From positions 1 to 64,000 of the forward strand of contig CAZTCR010000001.1 in the NCBI GenBank assembly GCA_964612185.1: a stretch of 64,000 nucleotides of DNA, read 5' to 3'. The position numbers and the translations under genes were made by a program. Below, piece after piece: positions 57,281 to 64,000 of the stretch (position 1 is its first letter; every line of letters starts with the position of its first letter). Below the pieces are notes generated by a model. The model was not told the DNA's origin, ran no database searches, and saw only the letters and a list, made by a program, of their open reading frames with translations. This stretch comes from UBA1447 sp964612185. GTDB lineage: Bacteria > Bacillota > Clostridia > Oscillospirales > Acutalibacteraceae.

Positions 57281-57356
57281 TTACCAAGCAAATAAATAAC
57301 CGCACCAAGGGCTTTATGCGCCAATTCAACATGGGCATTACGGGGGGCGCCGGCAC

Positions 57357-58754
57357 ATGCAAAGCAATTTTGAAAAGTTCAGAAAAGAATACCCCGTCTT
57401 TGCTTATGACGGGTTTCACACGGAGTTTTCCGGCGGGTTTATCACCATCCGGTTCGATTTTTCTATCCCGGGGCTGTGCGAGTTCCATCCCGAGACAAAA
57501 ATTGCGACAAACAACCTGACACTGCTCAATGCGTTTAACGCCCCGGAAGCCCGCAAAATTCTGTTCGCGCTTGGCATGGTAGAGGCGGTGAGTTATTGGA
57601 AATGCGTTTGTTCGCCGGAATTTGTCGTTCGCTGCGGAGCTTTAAGCGATGAAGACAGGCTATTTTGGAAAAAACTGTGGTTCAACGGGCTTGGCGAATT
57701 TTTTTACAAAAACGGGATTATGACGAACATCGATCGTTTTGTTGAGATTGTGCAAAACAGCTATACGCAGGTGAACGATGAACCGCTATCTGCGGTGCCT
57801 TTCCGTTCGGGCGGATGGAATCTGATACCGGTCGGCGGCGGCAAGGATTCCTGTGTCACGCTGGATTTGCTCAAAGACCGCAAGAAAAATAATTTATGCT
57901 TTACCGTGAACGACCAGCCCGCCCGCGCACACACGGCGGCGGCGGCGGGGTACACGGCAGCGCAAACGGTCAAAACATACCGTGAGATTGACAAAGAGCT
58001 CCTCAAACGCAATGCGGAAGGATTTTTAAACGGGCATACGCCGTTTTCGTCTGTCGTTGCTTTTTTGAGCATGTACTGTGCCTATATCACCGGGGCCAAA
58101 AACATTATCCTTTCAAACGAGTCCAGCGCGAACGAGGCGACAATCAGCGGGACGGATATCAACCACCAGTATTCGAAAAGTTATGCATTCGAAGCAGATT
58201 TTAATGAATACGCGAAAAGAAACTGGACCGCCGGCATCCGTTATTTCAGCCTGCTGCGCCCTTTTAATGAGTTGCAGATTGCCAAAAAATTCGCTGTGCT
58301 TGAGGAATTCCATCCGGTTTTCAGAAGTTGCAATGCCGGCAGCAAAAGCAACATTTGGTGTGGCAAATGCGCCAAATGTCTGTTTGTGTATATCATCCTT
58401 TCACCGTTTATGGCGCGTGAAGAACTCATTGATATTTTCGGCGGAGACCTGCTGAGCAAAGAGGGACTTTTGGGGGATTTTGAAGCGCTCGCAGGGATAC
58501 GAACCGACAAGCCGTTCGAGTGCGTCGGTACGGTTGAAGAAGTCCGCTGCGCGCTGGCGATGACCGTTCAAAAATACAATACCCGCGGCTTCGAGCTGCC
58601 GGCGCTGCTGTGTTATTATACCAAACAGGGGCAATCCGGCTGTTACAAGAGCGCTGCGGAGATGTTGCGCGCATTCAACCCCGAAAATAACATACCCGAA
58701 GAACTCAAAAAGTATACTGCGGAGATGTATAATTATGTATCAAAAGCTGATTGA
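57357..58754 (+). CDS. murL: MurL-like epimerase (UDP-MurNAc-L-Ala-L-Glu epimerase family)
   Basis: A 465-residue cytoplasmic protein. In Xanthomonas, MurL converts the L-Glu of UDP-MurNAc-L-Ala-L-Glu to D-Glu using ATP, after a MurD2 ligase has added L-Glu. Here the ATP-binding PP-loop-like motif PVGGGKDSCVTLDLL lies near residue 157, a FILSNESSANEAT-type segment is at about 255, and a cysteine-rich WCGKCAKCLFVYIILSPF block is at about 330-347, as I recall for this family. The next gene, overlapping by 20 bases, codes a MurD-like ligase, the same partnership as MurL-MurD2. The call rests on both motif pattern and neighbour; a direct sequence search would settle it. Confidence 0.8.
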   Translation: MQSNFEKFRKEYPVFAYDGFHTEFSGGFITIRFDFSIPGLCEFHPETKIATNNLTLLNAFNAPEARKILFALGMVEAVSYWKCVCSPEFVVRCGALSDEDRLFWKKLWFNGLGEFFYKNGIMTNIDRFVEIVQNSYTQVNDEPLSAVPFRSGGWNLIPVGGGKDSCVTLDLLKDRKKNNLCFTVNDQPARAHTAAAAGYTAAQTVKTYREIDKELLKRNAEGFLNGHTPFSSVVAFLSMYCAYITGAKNIILSNESSANEATISGTDINHQYSKSYAFEADFNEYAKRNWTAGIRYFSLLRPFNELQIAKKFAVLEEFHPVFRSCNAGSKSNIWCGKCAKCLFVYIILSPFMAREELIDIFGGDLLSKEGLLGDFEALAGIRTDKPFECVGTVEEVRCALAMTVQKYNTRGFELPALLCYYTKQGQSGCYKSAAEMLRAFNPENNIPEELKKYTAEMYNYVSKAD

Positions 58755-60042
58755 ATATTTTGAAAACCGGAGTGTTCTGATCCTGGGTTTCGGACGGGAG
58801 GGCCGCTCGACCTACGCGTTTATCAGAAAATACTATCCCGATAAGCCATTGGGTGTGGCAGATATTAAACGGGTGGACATGGAGGATGAAAATGCACGTG
58901 TATTTTCGGGCGACGGTTATCTTGATGCCGTTAAAAGATATGATTTGATCATGCAAAGCCCGGGTATTTCCATGCGGGATGTGAAAATTCCCGATCAGGT
59001 TGAAATCAGCGGACAAGTCGACCTGTTTCTGCGTTTCGTGGCATGCGAAACGGTCGGTATAACCGGCACAAAGGGTAAAACCACAACATCTTCTTTGATA
59101 TACGAAATGCTGCTGGCCGCTCAAAAACCGGCGTGCCTGATCGGTAATATCGGCGTGCCGGTTTTCAACAGCCTTGCGGATATTGAGGGTAAGACAGCGG
59201 TGATCGAAATGTCGTCCCATCAGCTGGAATTTGCCAAGGCATCCCCTCATATCGCAGTGTTCACCAACATCTATGAGGAACACCTTGACCATTACAGGGG
59301 TTTCAATGAATATGTAAACGCAAAACTGAATATTTTAAGATACCAAAACGAGCGTGATTTTTATGTTTACAACGCCGACCAGGGTTTGAGCGGACACATT
59401 GACCAAGCATCGCTTAAAGCAAAAGGCATCCCTGTGCGTGAAAAAGACGGCGAAACAAACGAATTCTTCCGGTCGATTACCGGTGCAAACGACCGCCTTA
59501 TAGGTAAGCATAACCGATACAATATCTTTTTTGCCGCCGCAGCCGCGCGCTGCCTGGGGGTGGATGATGAAGCAATTTTACGCGGAATTAGGAATTTCAA
59601 GGGTATCGAGCACCGCATGGAACCTGTGGGCATTTTCCGCGGCATCCGTTTTTTTAATGACAGCATCGCCACGGTGCCCGTGGCTGTTATATCCGCTATC
59701 GAGGCGATCGGAGATGTCGAAACACTCATCATAGGCGGGAAGGACAGGGGCATCGATTATACCGGACTGATTTCGGATTTGAGAAAAAGCGGGATCAAAA
59801 ACCTGATTTGTCTGCCGGAAACGGGGCACACAATAGGCGCCGCACTCGCTGCGGTTACCGGGAATATCAAGGTTGTTTTGGCCGAAGACATGGAACAGGC
59901 GGTAAAAAGCGCGTTTGACCTGACCCGTGCGGAGCACAGCTGCCTGCTGTCACCCGCGGCCTCCAGTTATAACCGGTATAAGGATTTTGAGGAAAAAGGG
60001 CGCCATTTTAAGGCGCTTGTGCGGGAGCTTGGCGCTTTATGA
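58735..60042 (+). CDS. murD2: MurD-like ligase, probably MurD2 (UDP-MurNAc-L-Ala--L-Glu ligase)
   Basis: A 435-residue Mur ligase. The N-terminal Rossmann domain (VLILGFGREGRSTYAFI) is followed by the ATP loop GITGTKGKTTTSS (about 108-120), a central domain with VIEMSSHQLEF and HLDHYRGF, the HRMEPVG junction to the C-terminal domain, and NDSIATVP and IIGGKDRGIDY. Ordinary MurD adds D-Glu to UDP-MurNAc-L-Ala. The overlapping MurL-like gene upstream suggests this copy adds L-Glu instead, as in Xanthomonas; that specificity is inference. The GGAG site lies inside the end of murL, and the stop overlaps the next start by four bases. Confidence 0.85.
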   Translation: MYQKLIEYFENRSVLILGFGREGRSTYAFIRKYYPDKPLGVADIKRVDMEDENARVFSGDGYLDAVKRYDLIMQSPGISMRDVKIPDQVEISGQVDLFLRFVACETVGITGTKGKTTTSSLIYEMLLAAQKPACLIGNIGVPVFNSLADIEGKTAVIEMSSHQLEFAKASPHIAVFTNIYEEHLDHYRGFNEYVNAKLNILRYQNERDFYVYNADQGLSGHIDQASLKAKGIPVREKDGETNEFFRSITGANDRLIGKHNRYNIFFAAAAARCLGVDDEAILRGIRNFKGIEHRMEPVGIFRGIRFFNDSIATVPVAVISAIEAIGDVETLIIGGKDRGIDYTGLISDLRKSGIKNLICLPETGHTIGAALAAVTGNIKVVLAEDMEQAVKSAFDLTRAEHSCLLSPAASSYNRYKDFEEKGRHFKALVRELGAL

Positions 60043-60554
60043 TTACCGGAGAGGATATTATCCTGCGCGAAAAAGACTATGCCGCGACTATTGACGCCTT
60101 GACCTGCGAAAATCCCGAACAGGCTGAAGACTTTTGCGCCCTGCTAATCAGCGGGAATGGGGACGGACCGGGTCCGGACAGGGCTGTTTCCGGCGCTTAC
60201 GCGCGCTGTTTGTGCCGGTTTCTTTTACACAAGAAAAATAAAAGCAGGCTCATCGAAATAATCCGAGATAACCGCATCATCCGTGAGGCGGTTTTCGGCA
60301 GGTTAAACACCTACAAATACAGCCTGGTTTTTATGATGAAAAGAGTATTCCGGCAAAATGATGTTGTTCTAACCGGTGAGATATTGGCATTGCTCGCGAA
60401 CAACCCTTTCCGCGATGAACAAGCGAAGCCTTATGCGGACAGATGGTCGCTCGGGTTTTTGATATGCGAAACTTTAAAGGCACCGGCGGATTATATGAAT
60501 TTAAGCGATGAAAGCTTAAAGATAATTCAAGCTTATTTGACAGAAAGCGAGTGA
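60039..60554 (+). CDS. Unknown helical protein coupled to murD2
   Basis: A 171-residue soluble, mainly helical protein (LCRFLLHKKNKSRLIEIIRD, YSLVFMMKRVFRQND, LGFLICETLKAPADYMNL) with no signal peptide, membrane helix or motif I recognise. Its ATG overlaps the murD2 stop by four bases (ATGA), a sign of translational coupling, so a role near the MurL/MurD2 step is possible but unproven. Its stop overlaps the following GTG by four bases. Confidence 0.75.
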   Translation: MITGEDIILREKDYAATIDALTCENPEQAEDFCALLISGNGDGPGPDRAVSGAYARCLCRFLLHKKNKSRLIEIIRDNRIIREAVFGRLNTYKYSLVFMMKRVFRQNDVVLTGEILALLANNPFRDEQAKPYADRWSLGFLICETLKAPADYMNLSDESLKIIQAYLTESE

Positions 60555-61486
60555 AAATGATGAAAAAGACGCTCCGGGCAGTTTCTCTGGTGCTGGTTCT
60601 TGCCATCGTGTTTTCATTGTCGGCCTTCGCGGCACCTGCCGCGGAAAAACCTTTCGAGAACAGCCAATTCTTTGCCGAAGGGGACTACAGCATTCATTAC
60701 CGCGTATTTCAAGCCCGGGGAGAGCAAAAGGGAAGAATCCTATTTTTACACGGCTTTATGGTCAACACCTACTCGTGGGAAAAAATGGCGGCCGATTTAA
60801 CGGCAGACGGATACACCTGCGTTTTAGCGGACCTGCCGAACTTCGGCTACAGTTCCCGGGAGAATGCAGACACAACCGTAATCCCGCGGGAGGATTTGGT
60901 GGTCAGCCTGATGCAAAGCATCGCGCCGCTGAATGCCTGGTACCTGGCGGGGCATTCCATGGGCGGCGGTGTGGCGATGAATATTGCCGTTGAACATCCG
61001 GAAATCGCCGGGCTGCTGCTGTATTGCCCGGCACCGAACTCCGCTTTTCCAACCGGGATGCGGCCAATCGCTACTTCGAAGATGATGGCGTCGATTTATA
61101 CCGCTTTTTTCAAAATCGCAGCGCTTGCTCCCAAAAAACTCGCAGGGCTGGTGGTGGGGCTCGTTGCGGCGGATATCCCGTTCGGGTTGCAGTATGACAC
61201 GGCCAAGGTGACCGACCCGTTGCAGATTGAAGGCACAGGCGCGGGGCTGACTTATATGACCGTCAACACGAGGGCGACAGACATGCAGGCGCTTGGCGGT
61301 CTTCAAATGCCGATTTTACTCGTCCAGGCAGAGAAGGATAATGTTTTGCCCAAGGATATGGTAGCCCAAACCAACGCCGCGCTGCCGCAGGCAACGCTGT
61401 ATATTGTTCCGGGAGGCGGTCATATGAGCAACGAAAACAAAGCAGCCGAGTTGGCCGCGGTCACATCGGACTTTTTAAACAGCTGA
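60551..61486 (+). CDS. Secreted alpha/beta hydrolase
   Basis: A protein of about 310 residues. GTG 60551 overlaps the previous stop; ATGs at 60557 and 60560 are alternative starts and change nothing essential. A signal peptide (about 1-28, cleavage near AFA) precedes an alpha/beta-hydrolase fold with the oxyanion motif LHGF (about 66-69), nucleophile Ser136 in GHSMGG, and a late Asp (AEKDNVLP) and His (GGGHMSN). A cap region of about 80 residues follows the nucleophile. It probably acts outside the membrane on an ester or lipid. The substrate is unknown, and its link to the mur genes may only be shared transcription. Confidence 0.88.
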   Translation: MKMMKKTLRAVSLVLVLAIVFSLSAFAAPAAEKPFENSQFFAEGDYSIHYRVFQARGEQKGRILFLHGFMVNTYSWEKMAADLTADGYTCVLADLPNFGYSSRENADTTVIPREDLVVSLMQSIAPLNAWYLAGHSMGGGVAMNIAVEHPEIAGLLLYCPAPNSAFPTGMRPIATSKMMASIYTAFFKIAALAPKKLAGLVVGLVAADIPFGLQYDTAKVTDPLQIEGTGAGLTYMTVNTRATDMQALGGLQMPILLVQAEKDNVLPKDMVAQTNAALPQATLYIVPGGGHMSNENKAAELAAVTSDFLNS

Positions 61487-61503
61487 ACGGTCTGATTTGA
61501 ATG

Positions 61504-61535
61504 AAAAAGCGCCCTCCGAGAACTTCGGAGGGCGC
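61504..61535 (-). terminator. Terminator of lexA (between convergent genes)
   Basis: An 11-bp GC-rich stem (61509-61519 with 61525-61535, 5-base loop) is followed on the - strand by TTTTTCATTC, 11 bases past the lexA stop. On the + strand it lacks a T-run but may also stop transcripts from the alpha/beta-hydrolase gene. Confidence 0.85.
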
Positions 61536-61546
61536 AAACGTGATGG

Positions 61547-62146
61547 TTAATGATATGCCCGCAGCAGTCCGATGACTTTGCCCAAAATATCGACATCTTC
61601 CTCTTTGCGGATAATCGGCTTATAATTTTTGTTTTCGGGCTGAAGGCGGATGTGACCCTTTTCGCGGTAATAGGTTTTTACAGTAGCACCATCATCCACA
61701 TACGCAACCACCTTTTCACGGTTTGCGACGGCTTTTGTTTGTTCCACAAAGACGATATCCCCGTCCAGGATACCGGCGTCCTGCATGCTGTCGCCCCGGA
61801 TGTGCAGCGCGAAAAGAGATTTGTCACTGGTTACATTGCCGGCGTAGGGAATGTAACTCTGGATGTTGTTTTCCGCAATGATCGGATCTCCGGCGGCTAC
61901 AGGACCGTACAACGGCACCTGCACAATATTTTCCGGCCGATTCGCTACACGGACGGACCGCTTGAGCAACGGATCCCGCTTGATGTACTCCGCGTCCTCG
62001 AGCGCGTCGAGAATGGACTGTACGGAAGAGGGGGATTTTAACCCGACGGCGGCGCCGATTTCCCGCACAGAGGGGGGACGGCCGCTTTCCATACGCTTGA
62101 GAAGAAAGTCGTAAACCTCACGCTGTTTATCGGATATTTTTTTCAT
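61547..62146 (-). CDS. lexA: LexA repressor
   Basis: It represses SOS genes and cleaves itself when RecA is activated. ATG 62146 is chosen: GGGGGA lies 8 bases before it, while an upstream in-frame ATG at 62179 has no ribosome site. The 199-residue protein has an N-terminal winged helix-turn-helix (PSVREIGAAVGLKSPSSVQ, about 25-43). The self-cleavage site is Ala85-Gly86 in GPVAAGDP, followed by the S24 peptidase core with Ser120 in GDSM and Lys157 in ATVKTYY. All catalytic residues are present. Its own promoter carries a SOS-box-like operator, so it should be autoregulated. Confidence 0.97.
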   Translation of the reverse strand: MKKISDKQREVYDFLLKRMESGRPPSVREIGAAVGLKSPSSVQSILDALEDAEYIKRDPLLKRSVRVANRPENIVQVPLYGPVAAGDPIIAENNIQSYIPYAGNVTSDKSLFALHIRGDSMQDAGILDGDIVFVEQTKAVANREKVVAYVDDGATVKTYYREKGHIRLQPENKNYKPIIRKEEDVDILGKVIGLLRAYH

Positions 62147-62189
62147 AAGATATTCCCCCGTTTGTTGATGAATTCTCATTTATAAAGGC

Positions 62190-62218
62190 AGTATATCACA
62201 ACATATCATAAAAAGCAA
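62190..62218 (-). promoter_or_regulatory. lexA promoter
   Basis: On the - strand TTGCTT (62213-62218) and TATACT (62190-62195) are 17 bases apart. The transcript should start near 62183, giving a leader of about 37 bases before ATG 62146. The -35 element overlaps the SOS-box-like palindrome. Confidence 0.8.
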
Positions 62219-62229
62219 ACATTTGTTTG
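62216..62229. promoter_or_regulatory. SOS box (LexA operator) candidate
   Basis: CAAACATTTGTTTG has perfect 5-base inverted arms (CAAAC/GTTTG) around 4 bases. It differs from the Bacillus-type consensus CGAACRNRYGTTYG at only two positions. It overlaps the lexA -35 element, exactly where an autorepressing LexA should bind. Confidence 0.8.
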
Positions 62230-62294
62230 GCTGAACCGCAAATATTTCGTGACTAAAACGCGATATTATAATTATGATTATCATGCTATTATGT

Positions 62295-62300
62295 TATAAT
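62295..62300 (+). promoter_or_regulatory. Possible -10 element for the serine-hydrolase gene
   Basis: A perfect TATAAT on the + strand lies in a very AT-rich divergent region (62230-62434), with only a weak -35 candidate (TTATGA, 62272-62277). The leader would be about 125 bases. Confidence 0.45.
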
Positions 62301-62434
62301 ACTATATCCAAAACAAATAACAATGGAAACAGACGGTCTAAGGCGGTCAAACGGGTGTTTAGGAATACCGGTTGCGGCGGATACTACAGATGATTTTTGA
62401 ACTTTTTGTCATATGGAAAGGGATGGTCGAAGCA

Positions 62435-64000
62435 ATGAAACAAAATGTAATAATTTCCATCGATCGGGCAAAATTTCCGGAAGAGGTTGGCGTATCCTCA
62501 AAAGCAGTCGCGGCGTTCATCGAAGATTTGAACGAAAGCGGTATCGAAGCGCACAGCCTGATGATTCTCCGCCGGGGCAAGGTGGCTTTTGAGCGCTGGG
62601 CGGAGCCGCTGGGGCCCGATTTCCCGCACATTATGTATTCGGTCAGTAAGAGCGTCACCGCAACAGCGATAGGGTTTGCGGTTGAGGAAGGCTTGCTGTC
62701 ACTCCAAACAAGGCTGGTCGATGTGTTTCCCGAATACAAACCGAAAAAGCCGGACCAAAATCTGGAAAAACTGACGGTTTACCATCTGCTGACCATGACG
62801 GCCGGCAAAGATGTACCCACCCTGTCCGACAAATCTAAGAACAGATGGATACAGGACTTTTTTGACGCCAAATGGGCGTTTGCCCCCGGCGATTTTTGGC
62901 GCTATATCAGCGAAAACACTTTTATGCTTTGCGCCATGCTGACGCGTATCTCGGGCATGTCCGTTACCGAATACCTCACGCCCAGGTTGTTCGAACCGCT
63001 GGGCTTCGGGCGTGTGCCGTTTTGGGAAAAAGACGGCTACGGCATGGAGGCGGGCGGCTGGGGGATGTATTTAAAAACGGAGGAATTGGCAAAATTCATG
63101 CTGTGCTGCCAGCAGGGCGGTGTGTTCAACGGCAAGCAGGTGATTCCCGCCGGCTGGGTGAAAGAAGCAGTGAAAAAACAAGTGGAGAATCTACAGTACG
63201 ATGACATTCCCTCCACCTGCGGTTACGGGTACGGCTTCTGGCGCAACCCGGTGCCGAATTCCTACCGCGCGGACGGACTGTTTTCGCAGTTCGGGATGGT
63301 TTTTGAGGATCAACAGGCGTGTTTGGTGATGACCGCCAACGAAATATTTGAAGATAAGGCCAGGGAATGCGTATTCCGGCACTTCCCCGGCGTATTTATC
63401 GAACCGGCTGCGAAAAAGCCGAAAGACGCCCCATCCGTTGAGCAACTTGAATTGAAAAGCTTACCGAACCTCGCCCCGCGGCCGCACAGCCGGCTTGAAA
63501 AGAAAATTGACGGTAAAATAATGAAAATCAACAGCAAAATCCTGCTTGAAAAAGCGGGTTTGCCGGTGAGTATGATCATGGCGCCGGTATTACAGATGAA
63601 CTTTGAACGACCGGGCGAGATCAAAGAAGCGAGATTCCGATTTTTGGGCGATGTTTGTGAAATGACATGGCGGGAAGGGCTGTTTAAGAATACCATCGAA
63701 TGCGGAATGGACGGGCAGCCGAGATTCAGTAAAATGCGGCTGTCGCAGTTCGAGTTTACCGCTTGCAGTACTGCCGCTTGGGAAAATGAAAATACGCTTT
63801 GTATTTGGATGCGTCCGCTGGAAGCCATCGGGCAACGGCGAATCCGGTTTGTTTTCAGCGGCGATAAAGTCACTGTTTACCCGGGCGGCGTGCCGGACGG
63901 CGAGAGTACGATGAAATACCTTGCGGGCTTTGTCGGCTATTTTGTAAAACCCGCATTTATCGTCAAGGCTGCGAAGCTTTTACTTGCCAAAGGCCGCAAA
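62435..64000 (+). CDS. Serine hydrolase of the class C beta-lactamase/esterase family, 3' end outside the window
   Basis: The frame is open from ATG 62435 (another in-frame ATG is at 62423) to the right edge, giving 522 visible codons without a stop. There is no signal peptide, so it is probably cytoplasmic. The family's catalytic set is visible: Ser69-x-x-Lys72 in YSVSKSV and Tyr157 in YISEN, preceded by PGDFW. The blocks YHLLTMTAGK and EYLTPRLFEPLGF are typical of PF00144 proteins, which include esterases, D-aminopeptidases and beta-lactamase relatives. After about residue 340 comes an additional domain of about 180 residues (LEKKIDGKIMKINSKILLEKAG...) that I do not recognise. It is divergent from lexA; whether the SOS box affects it is unclear. 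Confidence 0.88.
   Translation, partial: MKQNVIISIDRAKFPEEVGVSSKAVAAFIEDLNESGIEAHSLMILRRGKVAFERWAEPLGPDFPHIMYSVSKSVTATAIGFAVEEGLLSLQTRLVDVFPEYKPKKPDQNLEKLTVYHLLTMTAGKDVPTLSDKSKNRWIQDFFDAKWAFAPGDFWRYISENTFMLCAMLTRISGMSVTEYLTPRLFEPLGFGRVPFWEKDGYGMEAGGWGMYLKTEELAKFMLCCQQGGVFNGKQVIPAGWVKEAVKKQVENLQYDDIPSTCGYGYGFWRNPVPNSYRADGLFSQFGMVFEDQQACLVMTANEIFEDKARECVFRHFPGVFIEPAAKKPKDAPSVEQLELKSLPNLAPRPHSRLEKKIDGKIMKINSKILLEKAGLPVSMIMAPVLQMNFERPGEIKEARFRFLGDVCEMTWREGLFKNTIECGMDGQPRFSKMRLSQFEFTACSTAAWENENTLCIWMRPLEAIGQRRIRFVFSGDKVTVYPGGVPDGESTMKYLAGFVGYFVKPAFIVKAAKLLLAKGRK

Larger units (their letters stand above)
57049..57356. other. Divergent intergenic region with two promoters
   Basis: This 308-base, AT-rich gap separates the dockerin gene (- strand) from the murL-like gene (+ strand). 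It contains the two promoters listed separately and no gene I can support. Confidence 0.7.

Noticed and set aside
62147..62179. Upstream ATG (62179) as the lexA start
   Set aside because: It lacks a ribosome site and lies at the predicted transcript start; ATG 62146 has GGGGGA at the right distance and gives the standard LexA N-terminus.
62359..63873. Several - strand and short + strand open frames near the right edge
   Set aside because: A single uninterrupted + strand frame from 62435 to the window end codes a recognisable serine hydrolase with SxxK and Tyr motifs; the others are its shadows.

Overview
This window looks like a chromosomal piece of an uncultured anaerobic Clostridia, most likely Oscillospirales/Ruminococcaceae-like. 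The reasons are a nine-gene V/A-type ATPase operon, Rnf-type membrane genes, a Gram-positive LexA with a Bacillus/Clostridia-like SOS box, large secreted proteins ending in dockerins, frequent GTG/TTG starts behind strong GGAGG sites, and a double-hairpin intergenic repeat of a kind common in that group. No species name can be supported from sequence alone. I see no tRNA, rRNA, CRISPR array, prophage or intact insertion sequence.

Layout. (1) 1-28.7 kb, + strand: four consecutive genes for very large secreted proteins (one cut by the window edge; 774, 2245 and 4790 residues). They are built from InlB-type (Listeria-Bacteroides) repeats, BspA-like leucine-rich repeats, fibronectin III domains and cohesin-like domains, and three of the four end in a type I dockerin. 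(2) 28.8-37.6 kb, - strand: a V/A-type ATPase operon read H-C-I-K-F-E-A-B-D, with a clear promoter and terminator. (3) 37.7-40.3 kb, - strand: folate genes folE-folP-folB-folK. (4) 40.3-44.4 kb, - strand: a transglutaminase-like lipoprotein, an LCP-like membrane protein and a GH13 neopullulanase-type enzyme. (5) 44.4-48.1 kb, - strand: a small membrane protein, a partial and divergent Rnf set (A, E and D only) and rpe. (6) 48.3-49.5 kb: ahcY. (7) 49.8-57.0 kb, - strand: a fifth giant secreted protein, with six FIVAR-like and about fourteen Big_2-like domains and a C-terminal dockerin but no cohesin. (8) 57.4-61.5 kb, + strand: a MurL-like epimerase, a MurD-like ligase, an unknown protein and a secreted alpha/beta hydrolase, tightly overlapped. 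(9) lexA (- strand) with a self-regulatory operator, and a divergent serine-hydrolase/beta-lactamase-family gene cut by the right edge.

How it fits together. The main accessory theme is a non-cellulosomal cohesin-dockerin network. Three proteins carry both partners in one chain (Fn3-cohesin-dockerin at the C-terminus), one carries only a cohesin and one only a dockerin. None has a catalytic domain, a carbohydrate-binding module, an LPXTG signal or SLH repeats. This arrangement could allow head-to-tail or mixed assembly of adhesive fibres on or near the cell; that assembly model is inference. The housekeeping genes cover ion-driven energy conversion, folate and methyl-cycle metabolism, maltodextrin breakdown and a probable L-Glu-first route to D-Glu in peptidoglycan.
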